Shown one piece after another: positions 48,822-62,662 of a stretch of DNA of 64,000 nt. The translations under genes were made by a program, and so were the position numbers. Within the stretch, counting starts at the first letter, position 1; the number at the start of each line of letters is the position of its first letter. Source of the DNA: Rotaria macrura. Taxonomy: Eukaryota > Rotifera > Eurotatoria > Philodinida > Philodinidae. Location: NCBI GenBank assembly GCA_900239685.1, contig OENT01000399.1:1-64000 (forward strand), read 5' to 3'. The notes beneath the pieces are model-generated. The model saw only the letters and a list, made by a program, of their open reading frames with translations. It made no database searches and had not been told where the DNA came from.

Positions 48822-51800
48822 CTATCGAAGAACTTTTCTTGAATAAACAACAGTAGGTTCATGTTCACCATCTGAATATCGTTGACTATTATAATGACTC
48901 CATGGATTTATTCTATCGACATGTGTATTAATATATCGATGTGATGGAGAATAGAAATCATTTAATGGTTCGATTATATGTTCTATCGGTGTAGATACAA
49001 TAGGATATACATAATCAGTGGTTGGTGGCATAGGTTGCCGTCTCATTGGTGGTGATGGAGGTAATATTAGTTGAGATGGTAGTAAATCAACGTCAATTTT
49101 GTATTGTGCTTTTCGTGTTCGAGGCATGGGACAAGGTACATTTTGTACTAACGTAAATTCATCTTCAGGTGATGATGATGATGGTAATGGGGTTAAAAAT
49201 TTTCTTGGTAATGGCAATGGTGGTTCCAAAGTATAATGATGTTGTTTTTCGTTTATTGATGGCCACATTAAATCTTCGTCTGATATTGAGGATTGAGGAT
49301 TTGATGAAGGAGTTGAATAATAAAGATTTAATCGTTCGTCCAAATCATTGGCTATGGAATCTATCTGGTGTAGCTCTTGTTGTTGTTTTTGTTGTGCAGA
49401 ATTTGATGATGTCGATTTAGAAATAGGTTCGCATGGTGGAGATGGAGGAGTATCTCGACAGCGATAGAATAGTATATATGCATCCGGAGTGCATACACGA
49501 GATGGATCTAATTCTGATACGAGATGATCGTCGTAACAATACCATTTGCCTGTGACTGGATTTTTACAATAGGCTAAAATTTTAAAAATTCATTTCGACA
49601 AAATTTATTTAGCAATCTCAAGATCAAAGCGATAGAATATTTTGATTCTAACGGAACTGCAAATTGAAATCATGAGAAAGCAATGAATAAAATCAATGGA
49701 CTATTTTTGAGACTGAACATGTTGCAAGGTATAAAAATGAAGCAAAAAGCTCATGAATATGTATGCCCATTGAAGTGTGACCTTCCGGAAAAGTATATCT
49801 TATCCAATTTCTTTGATGAAGGAAAAAGTCGAATAGCCAAGTCGAACTATTCACGAGAGAAAACAAAAACTTTGCCATCTTCATTTTCTTCACTGTTGAC
49901 CACAAAGTGTAGATAGATAAGCTATAAGCATGAATTCATAGAAGCCTTAACTTCACCCGAGCTTCATCATGCGACTCGCTCTGATCTGATAGAAAACATA
50001 CAAGAACAATTGGTATCTCCATTAAACAATGGGTTCCTTACAATAGACTATTGAATAATTGTAAATAAAGCAGTGTATTAAATTTGAATAGATACTCATT
50101 AGAAATATTTTTTCTCAAATATAGAATTAAAACATTTTCATCTTAAAATATCAACACATGGCAATTGTATAAGAAAAACTAACCGTGTCCTCTTCGATAG
50201 AATTCAGTAAATTTTCGATAAGAAAATAATTCAATACATTTTCTTCTAACTTAAAAACATTACTAAGATAACTTCGAAACTATTTCTTTTCAACATAATA
50301 CAATCTAGAAAATTGTCTGTTCTATTAGATACACTTATCAATACTCTTGCTATAAATCAATCAGGAAATAAAATAATACAAATGATTCTTACCAGTGTAA
50401 TGTCCGTTCGACATGCTTCCACGATGGTTACAAACAGCAAAAAGATCGTAGAGTCCATATAATTTATGTTGATGATACTCAGTTGAATCTTGCTGATCAT
50501 CATCAGCTCCGCTATCGTCATTATTTATTTCATCATGATTCTTTTTTGTCGATAAAAATCGTCGAACATCAAGACCAACGAGTGGAAATTGTACGGGATA
50601 AACTAATTTTGAATTAGACATTTTTGTTTGACAAAAACGTTTTAAATGTATAATTAAAACAGGTGGTAATGTTGAAATTTTCAAATTTTTAACTGTTCCG
50701 TTCTCTTTTCTACGACAATGTGTACACATCCATGCATCATCCTAGATAAAGAAAAAATATAGATTTACTCTCTTTTCCTGATTTTTGAAACATTCTATAT
50801 TTTTCATCTAGAATCGATATTACATGATTTAAACTTTCCGATTGTGTAAATAATGAAAAACAATCAGCTAACGATATTAACGAGGACGATGGCTGATGTA
50901 ATGCTGCACGAGCTTGAGCAATTGATTGATGTATATCGGGCTTGTCATCGTTCGAACCCCATTTTGATATAAATTGGCCCAAATATTTTTCATGCCAATT
51001 AGCATATACTTGTATATGTGATGGTCCAAGACCAGGTCCATCGTAGGCATCGAGTATTTCAACGATTTTTTCCAAATAAAGTGGCCACTGTACATCGTAC
51101 GGAATCGGATATTCCTTTTTAACTATTTCACCAATTACTGATTGATATTGATCAATAAGTGACAATTGAAAGACAACAAATTCTTGTGCATATTCCATTG
51201 CTTCATCACGTATGATAGATCGTTGAGCTTTGATTATTGATAATTGTAATGCACGATAATTTGATTCACGTGGAACACGTACAGCTTTAAAAAATACAGT
51301 TCTTAGTGAATTAAAATAAAGAGAAAAAAAACTTTATGTATATGTTTACCAATCGGTGCACCAAAACGTTGAACAAGACCGGAATTAAGTCGTACACGAT
51401 TAAGTACAAGTATGTTAACATACGAATTATTCGATAGTGTTTGATTTGTAGGTTCTGTAGTTGATGCAACTTGCTCATTACTTTCAGTTCTTGACGAAGG
51501 AAATTGTATAGCGTAAATATCATGTGTTAGTCGAGACATTGGTTCTGTATCATGAAATACTTGTGAAAAGCCATTTTGTTGCTGTATTTCAACCAGAGCA
51601 ATCTGAAAGAAAGCAAAGGAAAACAAAAAGATTTTCTTCCAAGAAGAACGATGAAGATAAGAAAATTTTTACATCGTTTGGATCAAGATTCGATTGTTGA
51701 GCTATAGCTTCTCGAACATCTTTCACTGTATTTGTAACTGGTAAACATAAACCGATTTGTAATTGTTTTGGTGATTGATTAAGAAAGACAACAGTTATAA

Positions 51801-54367
51801 AAACGGGTTTTATAATTTTTTGTGGTATTGGCAATGATAATAATAAATACGGTTCGAATGTTTTACTTTCTTGTTTACATTGATTACAACGTAATGTTGA
51901 ATGAAGTTGTGCACTAAATGTTGATGTTATGATACTTTGATTTGCATCCGTGTAATCTGACCATGCTCGTCGTGCCAATTCAACTGATGCAAGTGATGAC
52001 GAAGATTGCGAAGAGATCGTTGTCGAAGAAAATGAATTCTAAAACCAGTAAATAAATGAAAATAAAATTGTTTTCTTTTAAAGTCCTATACTTTTGCTTG
52101 TTGCCGAACTTTTCCATTCGGGACTAAATTCAATTCATCATGTATTGTATTGATAAGAAATAATAAAAATTCTTGAGCATCATTCTGATCATTACCAGAA
52201 TATTGTCGATTAAGATTACCAATAGTTGTCTTAAAATCATACGATAATTTTGATGTTGTATTCGATGAATTATTCCATAGTGCTTGAAATATTTGTACAA
52301 ATGATTTTGTTACTTTAAAACCATGTGGCTGAGATGTTGACGAATGTTGATTATCTACTATGGTATTCTTAATGTTACGCATATCGATTTCATAACTTTT
52401 TCGAAGTATATACAAAGCCAACTGTTCAGTATGAGATAAACATTGTACGATGGCATTGATAAAACTAAAAATAAATTGCTTGTTATTAATATGAAATTAA
52501 TTTTTGATTCATGAAAATTAAATAAAAGAATATGATTGACTGCTGTGACATATCTATTCAAAATTATTCATGAAAAAATAAAGAATTAGATGTAATCAAT
52601 GTTTGATTGATCCGTTGTCAAAGGATGTAGGCGTTTTAGTTTAAGAGTAATACTTTTAATCTTTTTGACATTTACACTCAAAATATGTTTCAATTATTCT
52701 ATGCTGACGAATGTTTTCATTGCTTGTTCTAAATTTGTGTTTTTTTAATGCTCGGCAGGTTCTAACAAAACTTGGCATGTTTCAACATGAACTATTGACA
52801 ATTAAATCTTAGAATTTATAATTACTTTAATCTTATATAATCGTTTGAAAATCTGCTGATGATTATTTTCCATTCTACTTCAAAACTAGTCTAGAGTAAA
52901 TAGGTTTTTAATGCTATAGATGTATAATATTCAATTGAATCTTATACTTGCTATAAAGAGCTCTTAATTTTGTCTAGATACTCATGAATGCAAGTTGAAA
53001 CTACTTGTGCATATAATCAATATTATTTTTCTATTGAGAGTGTAAAATACAACTAGAAGTCATTCGTTTAATTACTAATCTAATATTTAAAAGATCTTAT
53101 AGAATAGAATTTTATCAAAATTAAACGACTAAGATTTCTTTTTTTTTTCAACAAGTTAATCAGAGAAGAAAGCTAAATAAAACATAAGTTGAAATTATCC
53201 TTTTAAGAATGCAGATCCATCCAAATTCTCTTTTATAAATCCCTGAAGAAATCAAATCTACTATTCAGACAGAATAATATAAGTGTGAATGTCATATAAG
53301 GTTTAAAAACAAACGACGATAGATCTTGTATTTGAAGTGGATGTTTTCGGTGAAAAACGTCTAAATATTTATCCTTGATTCTAAACTTTATGAACTTTCA
53401 ATACATTGAAAGTTATTGAAATCATGCTATTAATTATCTTTGATTATTTATTTTTGACTTCGAAAACAATCAAAAGGATATTAATATGTTTAATGTTAAC
53501 ATGAAAGTATCAGATTTATAACTAAATCCATTACGACTATATTTATCAAATAAAGTTACTCGAACAAGGGAAAGTTCAATAAAAAAAACGTATGCAAAGC
53601 ACTTCCCTTGTTGTCACCTTAATTGCATCTCAATAGAAAAAGAATATATTTACCATGTATTGCCACAATTTTTCAGTCCATATAGAAATGGAACATGTTG
53701 ATTTACAGGTGCCAATCCACGTCGAGCTGATTTTCTTCGAATATCTAAACGTGTTAGAGAATTTCGTCGATTTTCATTTGAATCCATTGCACCGTTATGA
53801 ATATTATTCGTCACTATTGAAGAATTAGGACTTTTATACACGATTGGTGACATTGCATTATTTAAATTTTGTTCATGTGAATTATTTAAATTTGAACTTT
53901 GATAATCAGAAGATTTTTTTGTTGATGGAAAATTAATCAGCCGTTTTAAACGAGAAAACAATGATCGACGTGATTTGGATGCATTCGATAAAACAGATTC
54001 ATAACCGGATGATGATGATGACGATATGGTTGTATTAGTTTTATAGTATGATGTCGAATCAACTGGTACCTGTTCAGTTGATATGGGCGAATATGAATGC
54101 GTTGTTAATGGTAATACATTAGAAACGAAATCAACAGAACCTGATTGCATTGAACCTAATGTACGTATGTGATTGTGAAGTGAGTTATTGTTGTTATTGG
54201 TTGAAAAAGATTTACTAAATTGGCAGAAAAAAAGAAAATTAAATATTGAAAAAGAAAAAAAAGACCGCATTATTTTACCTGCCAACGACATCGGCAGCAT
54301 CGCGTTGCTTTTTCGAATTATAAGATACGAAGTCTGTACTAGCTGCATCAACACAGTGTTGAACCAT
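48822..54367 (-). CDS. Ubiquitin-specific protease, USP31/USP43 type
   Basis: Eight exons (54279-54367, 53654-54214, 52092-52464, 51673-52038, 51350-51602, 50824-51284, 50393-50741, 48822-49573) give 1067 aa. The catalytic Cys box is YGLKNCGNT-CFINAIVQCL, the His box is GSMSNGHYTAYCKN and the Asp region is KWYCYDDHLVSEL, all intact. CysxxCys pairs for zinc (LRCNQCKQESKTF, WMCTHCRRKENG) and the insert QLQIGLCLPVTNTVKDVREA match USP31/43. Disordered Ser- and Pro-rich ends flank the domain. It is a cysteine protease that removes ubiquitin from proteins. The catalytic Cys codon is split TG/T by a 1189-nt intron. Another intron (49574-50392) is 819 nt; the rest are 60-80 nt. Confidence 0.9.
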
Positions 54368-56182
54368 GGTGCAATTTTATTATAATGAACTGTAAACGAA
54401 CCAACGTGATCTATGTCAATCCATGGGAGAGAAAGAACAAATAAATAAACAAAGGGTTGAGCGTCATACCACAGAAGAAAAATGTCAACTTACACACAGA
54501 CACACATACAACATAGCACAGATCGAATATAGATGTCATCTGCTTTGGTACTCGCTGTCTTTTCAATAGAAAAACAGCTCCTGTTTCTATGCATAATTAA
54601 TGAATTCCTAATAAATTGATTCGATTGAGTTTTTCTTTTGATATTCCCCAAAAGTAGTGTTCACACGTTACTTTGCGACATCTACAGTACGTTTAATTAT
54701 TAAGGGTCCTTCACAAAATGAATCAACTACGAAGCTAAACATGCAAAACGTTTTTTACGGTCTACTAGATAGTAAATGGTAATTATGCTGCGAAATTTTG
54801 CTCAAGTTAATGGTGTCTCATTAAAGAAACCTGTTTGAAACTCAAGTATTTTAGGGTACAGTTTGGATAGGTAATGATTTATGTGGCCTTCCTGTCAACA
54901 GAGAGACCAAGGAAATTTGATTTACACAGGAATTAGTCGAGGCTACCAAGACTGGAAACATGTTGATAGCTCAAAAAGCCATTTGAAAAGTTTCAGATGA
55001 ATTGAATTAGATTTAGAAAAAAAAGTGAAAAATTATTTTCACCTGGTTAAAACAAATTCAAAAATACTTATCAATGAAATATTTCTACAATACATGACAA
55101 ACTTTGAGAAATCAAATTATGAATTATATTGATCTATAACAACAATTAATGATATCTACAATACTAGGTTTTTCTAAAATAAAAAAACTACGAATTCCTT
55201 TCTTCAAAATTTCATCTGTTATTCTATTAAAATCTTTTGAAAATCCTTGAGTCCTATCCTGTTTTTATTGACGAAGGAAAAGGAAACGATTCGATGCTCA
55301 CAGTTAATTTTTCAAATAAATCATATTTCTGACTGTAAGGCATTAAAAGAAGAAATAACCTATGAAATTTCGATAACGTTTACGAGAGAAAACTATCGGA
55401 TCTTTCAACAATCATTTGGTCGGTAACTGACCTTATCTCGAAAATCTCTATAAGATTCAAAAAAGAGTGATAGGGTTCATATGTACAAGAATCTGCTGTT
55501 TAATTACGGCTATTCCGATCAAGTTTTGACTCGTCTGTAAACATTCTCTGACTGTAAAGTACTTCGTAATTTGCCACAGTAATCATCGTTCGTGTCCTTA
55601 CGAGGTATTCAGTTTTTGAGCACATAGTCATTATTGAAAAATATTTCATGGTAGGTGAAGCTCAATCAACGGAACAAGATGATCAAAGTGTGAATACTCT
55701 TTTTGACAGAGAATCTAACGATAATTTAAACCTCCTATGAATGAAATTGTAAGATCGAGTTTTTATGATCTGATTTTTGGTAAAACAAGATCGATAACCA
55801 AGAAAAAGTATTTCTCACATGAATCCAGACTTCTATTAAAATAGATTTTTTTTCAGTATGTTGTAATCTGACTGTGTATTACTAGAGAACTTCCTAAAAA
55901 TTTGAATGAAAGGCATCCCTATGAGTAGTTTGTTCAATTAGCAACACTTCAATACAATGTGTCACTACTCAACATTATAATAATCATTTCTTTTATGATT
56001 GATAACGAAAATTTTAATTTTTCTTTAATTTGAGAAGACATTTCTCAGTAGTTTTTCCATTTCTCCTCTCATATACATCTGTAATAAGTAACATTTCATA
56101 ATGTCGCACATTAAAACAATCTAGAATACAAAGAGAACATACTGCTCTTTTTATATTGTTCCATAAGCATACTACAGTGACT
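54368..56182. other. Intergenic, USP to PAN-like gene
   Basis: Presumed USP promoter at the left. AT-rich otherwise. No coding or repeat signal that I can support. Confidence 0.5.
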
Positions 56183-56488
56183 ATGATATATTTTGTATTC
56201 ATTGTATTTCTATTTTCATGCATGTATCCATCATTAACACGATGTCAATCTGGAGAATTTACACCACTAACAGGACGAATAGATTCATATGCATCGTATT
56301 ATCGAATGACAACTGAAGTTGATTGTATATCAGTATGTCTTCAGTATACATCACCACCTTGTTATGCAATATCTTATGAAAGTTTTCGTCAAGAATGTCG
56401 AATTATAACACAACCTCTATCGGCATCGTTTGCTCCAGATCCATTATATATCAATTGGCGATCTTATATTCGAACACGGGATTCGTAA
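56183..56488 (+). CDS. Small secreted PAN/apple-like protein
   Basis: 101 aa from the ATG at 56183, without introns. The N terminus MIYFVFIVFLFSCMYPSL is a clear signal peptide. The mature part has Cys residues spaced as in apple/PAN modules: EVDCISVCLQY, SPPCYAISY, and RQECRII near the end. PAN modules bind carbohydrate or protein outside the cell. An in-frame ATG upstream at 56156 would only lengthen the leader. Many rotifer genomes contain short secreted proteins of this kind, but I cannot name this one. Confidence 0.65.
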   Translation: MIYFVFIVFLFSCMYPSLTRCQSGEFTPLTGRIDSYASYYRMTTEVDCISVCLQYTSPPCYAISYESFRQECRIITQPLSASFAPDPLYINWRSYIRTRDS

Positions 56489-57193
56489 ACAATTGAACAT
56501 TTTCCCGATATATTTTTTATTCTGAAAAAAGGAACAGCTAATAAAACATTCTCATAAATGACTTCGTAGAAACTGTATGTTTTTCGTATCCTTCATATAA
56601 GCAGATTTCGAATTTTTTTACATCTTTTTGATTTTTCCTTTACGAGTCGTTGTATTACTACTATTTCTTTCGATTGGCATTAGTGAAATCTTAGCAAATG
56701 ACATTAGATATATATCATGAATAGTCTCCTAATCTGACTTTGTAAGATTTCAGCAGCTAAAGAAAAATCATGAAACTTTGATCGATATTCTTCTGTTCGT
56801 CAAACTTAGAACTAAATCAACTTACGACTAATTATGTTGTCAAAACATACACATTCCATGTATAGTTTTGATGACTGTAGCAAATCAGAACACTCCCCGT
56901 TTCATAGGTCTTATAAAGCAAAACAAATGTTGTTCCGAGCGCATGATTGTTTTATTTTTTTTAACTTGCACGATCGAAAAGCAGAACAGAGTAAAAATAA
57001 ATTGAATTAGTTTAACTCAAATGACTCAGTGCATATCTTTTCTTCTAATAATAATAATTCGATAGATTACTCATTCAAAAATATATATGTCAATCACACT
57101 AATTTTAATAATGATTGAATATAAATAGTTGAGACATGTTTTTAAACTTCAATATGATCTTAGTATGAAATAAGCTAATGCAATTGGTAAACA
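56489..57193. other. Intergenic
   Basis: AT-rich. AATAAAAC at about 56540 may be the PAN-like gene polyadenylation signal. Nothing else seen. Confidence 0.45.
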
Positions 57194-57406
57194 TAGGGAT
57201 GTGCGATTTTGCACTGAACGGTGTAATACTGACAGTCAAGACGGTGAAACTGAGGTCAGTGTAGCAGCACTGACATCGATCCTAATTTCTGTTGACTACA
57301 ATCTGCATGCAAAATATTATACTTTTAGACGTAAATTAAGGTCAGTGTCAGCGCATCGGTGCCTCGGTGACACTGCTAATCAGTATACCAACACCGCACA
57401 TCCCTA
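57194..57406. mobile_element. hAT-like MITE, 213 bp
   Basis: The termini TAGGGATGTGCG and CGCACATCCCTA are exact inverses. Flanks are GGTAAACA (57186-57193) and GGTCAACA (57407-57414), an 8-bp target duplication with one mismatch, as expected for hAT. Interior words such as GGTCAGTGT and ACTGACA recur inverted. It is GC-richer than its surroundings and has no transposase. It sits 45 bp upstream of the ATG of the ADP-ribosyltransferase pseudogene. Confidence 0.8.
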
Positions 57407-57451
57407 GGTCAACAAATTTCTAAATTTGATGAAACATCCTCATCATCACAG

Positions 57452-59478
57452 ATGAGCACACATACAAAAACACAGCTTGGTGAACAATCAAAAGTTTTAA
57501 AGATTTCGATACCGGCATATCGATCGCGTACTGTGAAAAATTGCATTATTATATGGTTGGATTCAAATATTAAACAATCCGATGAAACGACTCAACATGC
57601 GATTCATCAGCTTCGTCATATAATTAATTCTTATTCACTAATCCTGATCAATGTGTTAATTTTATTCGTGATATTAAAAATGAAAAAGTATTTCTAATTG
57701 TTTCTGGTACTTTAGGTCAAACCTATGTACCATTGATTGAACATATAATTCAATTGAATTCAATTTATATCTATTGCAATCATAACTCAAAACATGAACT
57801 ATGGATAAATAAGTATCGAAAAGTCAAAGGTGTTTTCGTTTAAAGTGAACAAATTTTCAATGTAATTAAACAAGATGTTCGTCAATATGGGACTGATCTA
57901 ACATCGATTAGTATTGCTTCTACAATATCAACAACTAATCTCGATGAACTTGATCAATCATTCATGTATTCACAATTACTGAAAGAAATTCTACTTGAAT
58001 TAGAATATGATGATAAAGTCAAAACAGATTTCGTTATTTTTTGTCGTGAACAATATGCTGATAATGAATTGAAAGTCATCGATGAATTTCATCGAACGTA
58101 TAATGAAACATCATCGATTTGATGGTATACACGTGAATGTTTTATTTATTCAATGTTAAATAAAGCTCTACGAACACAAGTTGTAGAAATTATAATTAAA
58201 TTAGGATTTTTCGTTCGTGATCTTTATAAGAAAATTGAACAATTGTATTCGAATTCATATGAATTATACCCATTTGTTGTCTATCGAGGACAACGTATGT
58301 TAAATAATGAATTTGAAAAATTAAAGAAAAGTAAAGGATGTCTTCTCTCATTTAATAATTTCTTATCAACAAGTACAATCAAAGAAATATCAATGAATTT
58401 TGCTCGTCAAGCTTTAAATAATTCAGAATTAACGGCCATTTTTTTTTCGTATGGAAATCGATCCATCCGTATCAGCAACAACATTTGCATCGCTTGATAG
58501 AATTAGTTATTATTCTACTTTGGAAAGAGAAATTTTATTTTCTATGCATACGGTCTTTGGAATTAGGGATATGAAATAAATTGAAAATCGATTATGGCAA
58601 GTTCATCTGACGCTAACAAGTGACAATGATCAACAATTAACAAAACTTTCACAATATACACGAGAACAAATACGCGGTGGTACAGGTCTGCATCGAATGG
58701 GAGCTTTAATGCATAAAATGGGTGAATTTAATAAAGCCAAAGAGATCTATACTCTTCTACGCGATGCTTCAATGGACGATTGTAAAGAACTTGCTTTTCT
58801 TCATTTTCAACTTGGATATATATGAATGATCGACATGATGATTTAACCGATGCATTAGATAATTATCGAAAATCACTTGAAATGAATCTAACTATTATGT
58901 CGCCCGATGACTCTTTACTATCGCCAACATATTCTAGTATTGTTATTGTTCTAAAAAAAATAAGGAAATCTAAAAAGTGCATTAGAATATTTTAAATGTG
59001 CTCTTATTATTGATTCTCATGCGCAAGAACCTGATCAATTACAAATTGAAACTCGGCATAATAATATTGTTGCAGTTCTTAAAAATCAAGGAAAATACGA
59101 AGAAGCAATCGCAAGTTATCATCGTACACTTGAAATTCAACTCGAGCAATTACCATCTCGTAGTTCAATAATAGCAACGATGTATAATGATATCGGTTTT
59201 GTGCACTCATCGATGGGAGATAAATCAACTGCAGTTTTGTATTATGTGAAATCACTTGACATATTTCAAAAATCTCTCACATATACACATCGATCATTAG
59301 CTAAATTCATCGTAATATCGCAAGAGCATTAGAGGATCTTCATCAGTATGAAGAAGCCGTAAAACATGCTAGTCAGATTGTTGATATATCTCGTCGTGCT
59401 TTTCGACCTACTCATGCTGAGGTCAAAGTCAATGAAGATGATCTCGAACGATTTCAGCAAAGACTATCGTCAGTGTGA
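57452..59478 (+). pseudogene. Arginine ADP-ribosyltransferase plus TPR gene, broken
   Basis: The N-terminal region (NCIIIWLDSNIKQSDE) and the ART region (FVVYRGQRM, LLSFNNFLSTSTI, EREILFSMHTVFG) carry the R, S and ExE motifs of arginine-specific transferases. TPR repeats follow (HRMGALMHKMGEFNKAKEIY, KNQGKYEEAIASYH, LHQYEEAVKHA). The frame is interrupted by a shift near 57630, TAA at 57841, TGA at 58120, a shift at the T run near 58440, TAA at 58577, and further shifts near 58825, 58960 and 59300. This fusion of NAD-dependent transferase and TPRs is expanded in bdelloid genomes. The lesions are spread evenly, so the gene has been dead for some time. A hAT-like MITE sits just before its start. 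Confidence 0.85.
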
Positions 59479-62095
59479 TGCTGACAGAAAATAAATCTTT
59501 AGTTTTTATTGATTTGACCTACTGCAAAATGTGTTAAGAAATGTTCGGTATGTAATGAGATCGACGTCATAAGACTTCTTTTTGGCATATTTAGTCAATA
59601 TGAATATGCTAACGAAATATGATAAGTGATCATTTTGTAAAATTAAATCATATGATGCATAAAAGCAAAGAGTTTAGATTGAAAATAATGACAACCCATA
59701 TTATTTTATCTGTGACAAAGTTAAAATGGAAAAACGTAGACCAAAATTGACGAATACGACAATGAAAATGTATGAGCCGATGCGAATCTATGAATTTCTT
59801 GATTATGTAAAATTTTGAACAAACACATGTAAGCCCATAAGAATGATGGACAATCACAGCCAACCAATAAAATGATCCCAAGATCTTTGAAATAAATATT
59901 AGCAATTTCTACAACAAACATATAGTTAAAAACCACTCATCATGAAGAACATTAAATGGGTGCGTCACAACGAATCACAATCAATGTTTAAGCAATAAAA
60001 GTCTTCAAAAATTGATATGATACTTCAAAGCATTCACTTATCTAAAAACAAATAGAAAACAAGATGGCAAGTTTCAAGTTCTTCAAAACTAGCATGTTTT
60101 ACTTACACAAATGAAAGATGTCTAATTTGAAATCAAACAACACGCTGATGTATGTTTGATATTTCAGAAGAAGTAAAACACCAATCCAAAGAAACATTCA
60201 TTTTTAAAGTGAACTTAACATTGCACGACTTTAGAATCTAGCCGTAATCGTTTGGCGCATAAATGTATTGAAAATAAGAGGCGATTATTGTTGTTGCAAT
60301 TTAGTAGTATTGATTAGTTTCCTACACCACAAAATAACATCTTGCACCCGGACTAGACACGAAACTTTTTTCTACCAGTGCCTCAGTGGGGAGCAAGCCA
60401 TTATGTAGAAGATACTTTCAATTGTAGTATAGATTTTTAACTTTTTTCTATATATCAACGAGTGTACTGTTTAGTTTCTTCTATAAATAACAACAATAAA
60501 TAGATTTCATGCCAAGTTCAATAAGAAAAAACCTGATGAATCAAGGAAATCACGATTCATTGTATGTCTTATACTTAGCGAAATCTGTTCCATTTCGCCA
60601 AATACGTGTATGTTTGTACTTTGCTGATGAAACTGAAATAGAACACAATATTGATGTTTAAATGCCGTATTTACTGATACATAAACACTAAGGGAAAACA
60701 TTTTTCATCAAAAGATAGTTTTTTTCTTTTCTTTCGAATCATTTATTTCATAGTTTCCTCACACATCTTTAAAATAAATCACATGACGGGAAAGATACGC
60801 AACCTCAAAAATGAGTTCTCACTTTTCGTAAACTATAGAAAGATGGTAGAAAATATTAATCTCTATATTTCGTCCGGAAACACATTGCTAAAAGGAACAT
60901 TAGAATCCTTTGATAGGAAATTTTCTCCTCTTTCTTACTGTATAAAAACAGAAATACTTGAGCAATAAATTTTCGATCTTCCTTTAGACTCATCAATTAT
61001 ATCTTGTAGAGTAACACTTAGTTCGATTTGTGGGGATTCACTACTAAGATTTTGTAAACGTCCGACTAATTAAAATTAACTATGGTCACACAAGTTATTT
61101 TACATGACTCTATAGAAAAAATTGGAAATATGCTGCTCAAGTATTTCTAGTTTTGTTTTACTCACTTCATTTTATTTATGAACGCATCATAAATATAAAT
61201 ATTATAAAGTAAGAACGGTGAGAAAATTTCCTGACATATGATAACAAAGTATTCCTTCTAGAGTCTATTTATCGATGAGATATCGAGGATTGACATTTTG
61301 TACAGTCACATTGTATAGAAATTACGGACTCGCTTTGAGATTGTTCCTCTTTTCTGTTGCACTGCTTCGTTTATAAACGTATGATAAAAAGAAATTTTCT
61401 ATCATTTGAAAGAAGAGAAAATCGTCGATCTTCTAGTAGAAAAAAAGCTTCTTTCTGTACCTTTCTATTCATGAGAAATAGAGTCCGACCTGTGTTGCAT
61501 TACTTTTGTATCGTCGGTTATATTGAGTTACTAGATCGTAATGATGATTCAGCATGTGTAGATAAATTTTTAGTGAAAACGAATTCTCTTAGTAAAATCA
61601 AATGTGCTGTTCGTCGCTTTGATCTGTTCTCAATTTCAATCTATTGTTTGATCACGAATCATGACCGAGCCAGATTGCCAATTTATACTCTTATATCGAT
61701 AGTATTTTGAAGAACGCAACATTTTTTTAAACTGTCCACATTTTATTCACCACTGGGTCAAGTTTGATTATCGTTCCTAATCGATATCTAACCGGACAAA
61801 TTTTTTCATACCCGAAATAATCGACTCGACACAGGAAATTGTCATTCAGACGCATTCATTGAGTCGGAAAAGGTGTTCAGTACTCGGTTAAATTGTACGA
61901 CAGTAGTGCTGATGAGTGGTTCTTCGTTATAAATGGCTGTTCAATGAATGAGTCAATATAGATTGCTAATAAAACAAGTACTGACCGTTCATTCTCAAGG
62001 ATCGGCGTGTTTAGACGAGGTGTCAGTCAATTTTTGACCGAAAACAAGAAAGATGACTATCAAGTATTTTTGAAAATATCAATCTTGGCATATAT
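59479..62095. other. Gene-free stretch
   Basis: 2.6 kb, AT-rich. The plus-strand frame 61357-61710 (117 codons) has no signal peptide, motif or composition that persuades me. No gene supported. Confidence 0.45.
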
Positions 62096-62662
62096 GTCAG
62101 CGTCCAATCTCGGATTCAGACCAATCTAAGATCCGCCTAGGCCAATCTCGGATTCATTTAGACCAATCTCTGATCGACTAATATATTACGCTGAGCCAAA
62201 CATGAACCACGTTGCTCATACTAGCATAATTTGATTTGGCAACTATCTATGCTAATAGATTAGTATCTATAGATGTGCCAGACGCTTCCAATGTTAAAAA
62301 ATTACAATTCATAATGATGATAAAAGTAAACTTTTTTTTGTGGAACTTTGCTTTAATATAAACAATGATTCAATTTTATTTACATTTCTACACCCCCTGT
62401 TTTTATTGGATATATTTTAAGGACAGAACAAAGACCTTCACATAAAATATAACACTTAATTTCTCATCAGAGATTGGTCTAAACGAATCCGAGATTGGCC
62501 TAGGCGGATCTCAGATTGGACGTATTGTAACTGATCTTTCCGACAATGACCTGAAATAATGTACGTCCAATGTCGGATCCTAGATTGGACGTGTCCAATG
62601 TGAGAATCTAGATTGACCTAGGCTGATCTTAGATTGGCCTGAATCCGAGATTGGACGCTGAC
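62096..62662. mobile_element. Foldback element built from CCAATCT-GGATTC units
   Basis: The left end GTCAGCGTCCAATCTCGGAT is repeated inverted at the right end (ATCCGAGATTGGACGCTGAC form). Within each arm the unit CCAATCT(C/A)GGAT(T/C)C recurs several times. A second inverted pair (left units near 62130-62175, right units near 62468-62522) gives a nested stem. The centre is AT-rich unique DNA. ATAT flanks both ends (62092-62095, 62663-62666), a possible 4-bp duplication. No coding capacity. Confidence 0.75.

Noticed and set aside
61357..61710. 117-codon plus-strand frame as a gene
   Set aside because: No signal peptide, motif or splice structure; length alone is possible by chance in this much intergenic DNA.
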